NCBI GenBank assembly: GCA_910587935.1
Contig: CAJUNP010000043.1
Coordinates: 1 to 22,030, forward strand
Reading direction: 5' to 3'
Source: an uncultured Lachnospiraceae bacterium
GTDB lineage: Bacteria > Bacillota > Clostridia > Lachnospirales > Lachnospiraceae
Length of the DNA: 22,030 bases
Shown: positions 21,234-22,030 of the stretch, piece after piece
Position numbering within the stretch: the stretch's first letter is position 1
Layout: each line of letters opens with the position of its first letter
Position numbers and translations under genes: made by a program
The notes under the pieces: generated by a model
What the model was told of the DNA's origin: nothing
Databases searched by the model: none
Seen by the model: the letters and a program-made list of their open reading frames with translations, nothing else

Positions 21234-21833
21234 TTATTTAGCAATTTCAGCTGCGGCCGCTTCATAAGCCGTCTCTTCCGTCATGTTGGACGCCTGTACC
21301 GCGCAGGATTTAATCGTTACATTGCTTAAGGTAACGCCTTCTTCCAGTTCCGTTGCATCAAGGCTGTAGGTTACCGTTGTGAACAGGGGCTCAAGAACCT
21401 GGTCTGCTTCACTCTTCTTTACGGTTTCATAATATCTGTAAACACCATCCAGAGTATCCTTTCCGTCTGCTTTTACCCATTTGGAAGCGTCGAATCCTCC
21501 GAAGGTAAACTGCTGTGCGGTCAACGCATCCGCGCCTTCCAGCTTCATAAATACATAACATTCCGCCGATCCGGCTTTTACCGTTACGGTAGGGTCTTTC
21601 TTCAGCTCGTCGCCGGGTTCAATATCCTGATAATCGTTTCCTTCTTCGGTTCTGTCATCCGGGTCCGGCGTAGACTCGTCGCTCTCGTCCTGAGTAATCT
21701 TAACGTTGCCAACCGTAAAGGTATTGGTCAGGGTTCCCGTCGTACTGCTTAAGTATGCCAGCGTTGCTCCGATTCCTACAACCGCTACTAAGGTAAGCGC
21801 CATGATCATGGTAATTAAACTTCTTTTTTTCAT
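21234..21833 (-). CDS. TasA/CalY-like secreted protein with SipW-type signal sequence, first copy
   Basis: A 199-residue paralogue of the next gene. Its signal region (MKKRSLITMIMALTLVAVVG, then IGATLAYLSS) shares the VAVVGIGATLAY core exactly with the second copy. The mature part starts TNTFTVGNVKIT, an acidic linker with several Asp/Glu follows, then PGDELKKDPTVTV and ECYVFMKLEG, the usual TasA/CalY layout. The C-terminus (EETAYEAAAAEIAK) is helical and has no sorting signal. AAGGAG lies eight bases before the ATG. The 98 bases upstream to the next stop codon could hold a promoter, but I see no clear one. A structural surface or biofilm-matrix role is inferred from the family. Confidence 0.88.
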   Translation of the reverse strand: MKKRSLITMIMALTLVAVVGIGATLAYLSSTTGTLTNTFTVGNVKITQDESDESTPDPDDRTEEGNDYQDIEPGDELKKDPTVTVKAGSAECYVFMKLEGADALTAQQFTFGGFDASKWVKADGKDTLDGVYRYYETVKKSEADQVLEPLFTTVTYSLDATELEEGVTLSNVTIKSCAVQASNMTEETAYEAAAAEIAK

Positions 21834-21931
21834 TTTTCATTCTCCTTTTTGGTGTTGGGTTCTATGACTTATCTTACTGCCAGTGTACAACACTCCGGTC
21901 ACACGGCGGTCATACTGCATATACTTATTTT

Positions 21932-22030
21932 TTAATTTTTAAAGGATTCGGGAATCACATTTGCTTCATAAGCCTCCCAGATCTGCGCCGCATCCGTGGT
22001 GCTGCTTCCGTCCGCCGCGTTCATCTTTGC
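21932..22030 (-). CDS. C-terminal end of a third secreted TasA/CalY-like protein, partial
   Basis: A frame open from the right edge of the window encodes the last 32 residues of a protein on the same strand, including STTDAAQIWEAYEANVIPES, followed by FKN and a TAA stop. Its position 98 bases upstream of the first complete TasA-like gene, and the AxxIWEAYEAN ending, similar in style to the AYEAAAAEIAK ending of that gene, suggest a further member of the same family. The start and signal peptide lie outside the window, so the family call is tentative. Confidence 0.55.
   Translation of the reverse strand, partial: AKMNAADGSSTTDAAQIWEAYEANVIPESFKN

Overview
The window looks like part of a low-to-moderate GC Bacillota (Firmicutes) chromosome, most likely a gut Lachnospiraceae-type clostridium. 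The reasons are strong AGGAGG-type ribosome binding sites, a sugar ABC importer of the CUT1 type encoded without its own ATPase, an Rpn/PD-(D/E)XK nuclease of the kind common in that family, and SipW-type (TasA/CalY-like) secreted proteins. This assignment is inferred from gene content. I see no rRNA, tRNA, CRISPR array, complete insertion sequence or replication origin.

Region 1 (1-9815) is a raffinose-family oligosaccharide locus built around a divergent control region at 6176-6528. Leftward from it run a lipoprotein solute-binding protein, two permeases, an intracellular GH32 beta-fructosidase and a LacI-type regulator. Rightward run a GH36 alpha-galactosidase and a PfkB-type fructokinase, closed by a strong terminator. 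Together they import an alpha-galactosyl-sucrose, remove galactose, split the sucrose and phosphorylate the fructose. Two LacI-type operators lie on the two divergent promoters, so one repressor probably controls both arms. At the extreme left is an aldo/keto reductase gene cut off after about 110 codons by unrelated DNA.

Region 2 (9816-13000) is accessory: a GNAT acetyltransferase, an Rpn-family nuclease split by a 13-bp tandem repeat, an uncharacterised PUA/ASCH-like protein, and an AraC/GyrI-like regulator.

Region 3 (13000-16216) holds a MerR-type regulator with a membrane and zinc-ribbon tail, a small PLDc_N-type membrane protein, an ABC ATPase and an ABC-2 permease in one tightly overlapping operon. 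It is followed by the internally deleted remains of an AAC(3)-type aminoglycoside acetyltransferase gene.

Region 4 (16217-18914) encodes RecQ helicase and, a few bases downstream, a small membrane-anchored protein whose C-terminal part resembles BECR/barnase-like RNase toxin domains.

Region 5 (19006-22030, continuing beyond the right edge) is the most unusual part. At least three small secreted TasA/CalY-like proteins with SipW-type signal sequences (one only partly in the window), a 61-residue uncharacterised protein, and a single 419-residue polypeptide that joins an ER/SipW-type signal peptidase to a class B sortase make up one leftward cluster. This suggests a self-contained surface-protein or fibre export and anchoring system.
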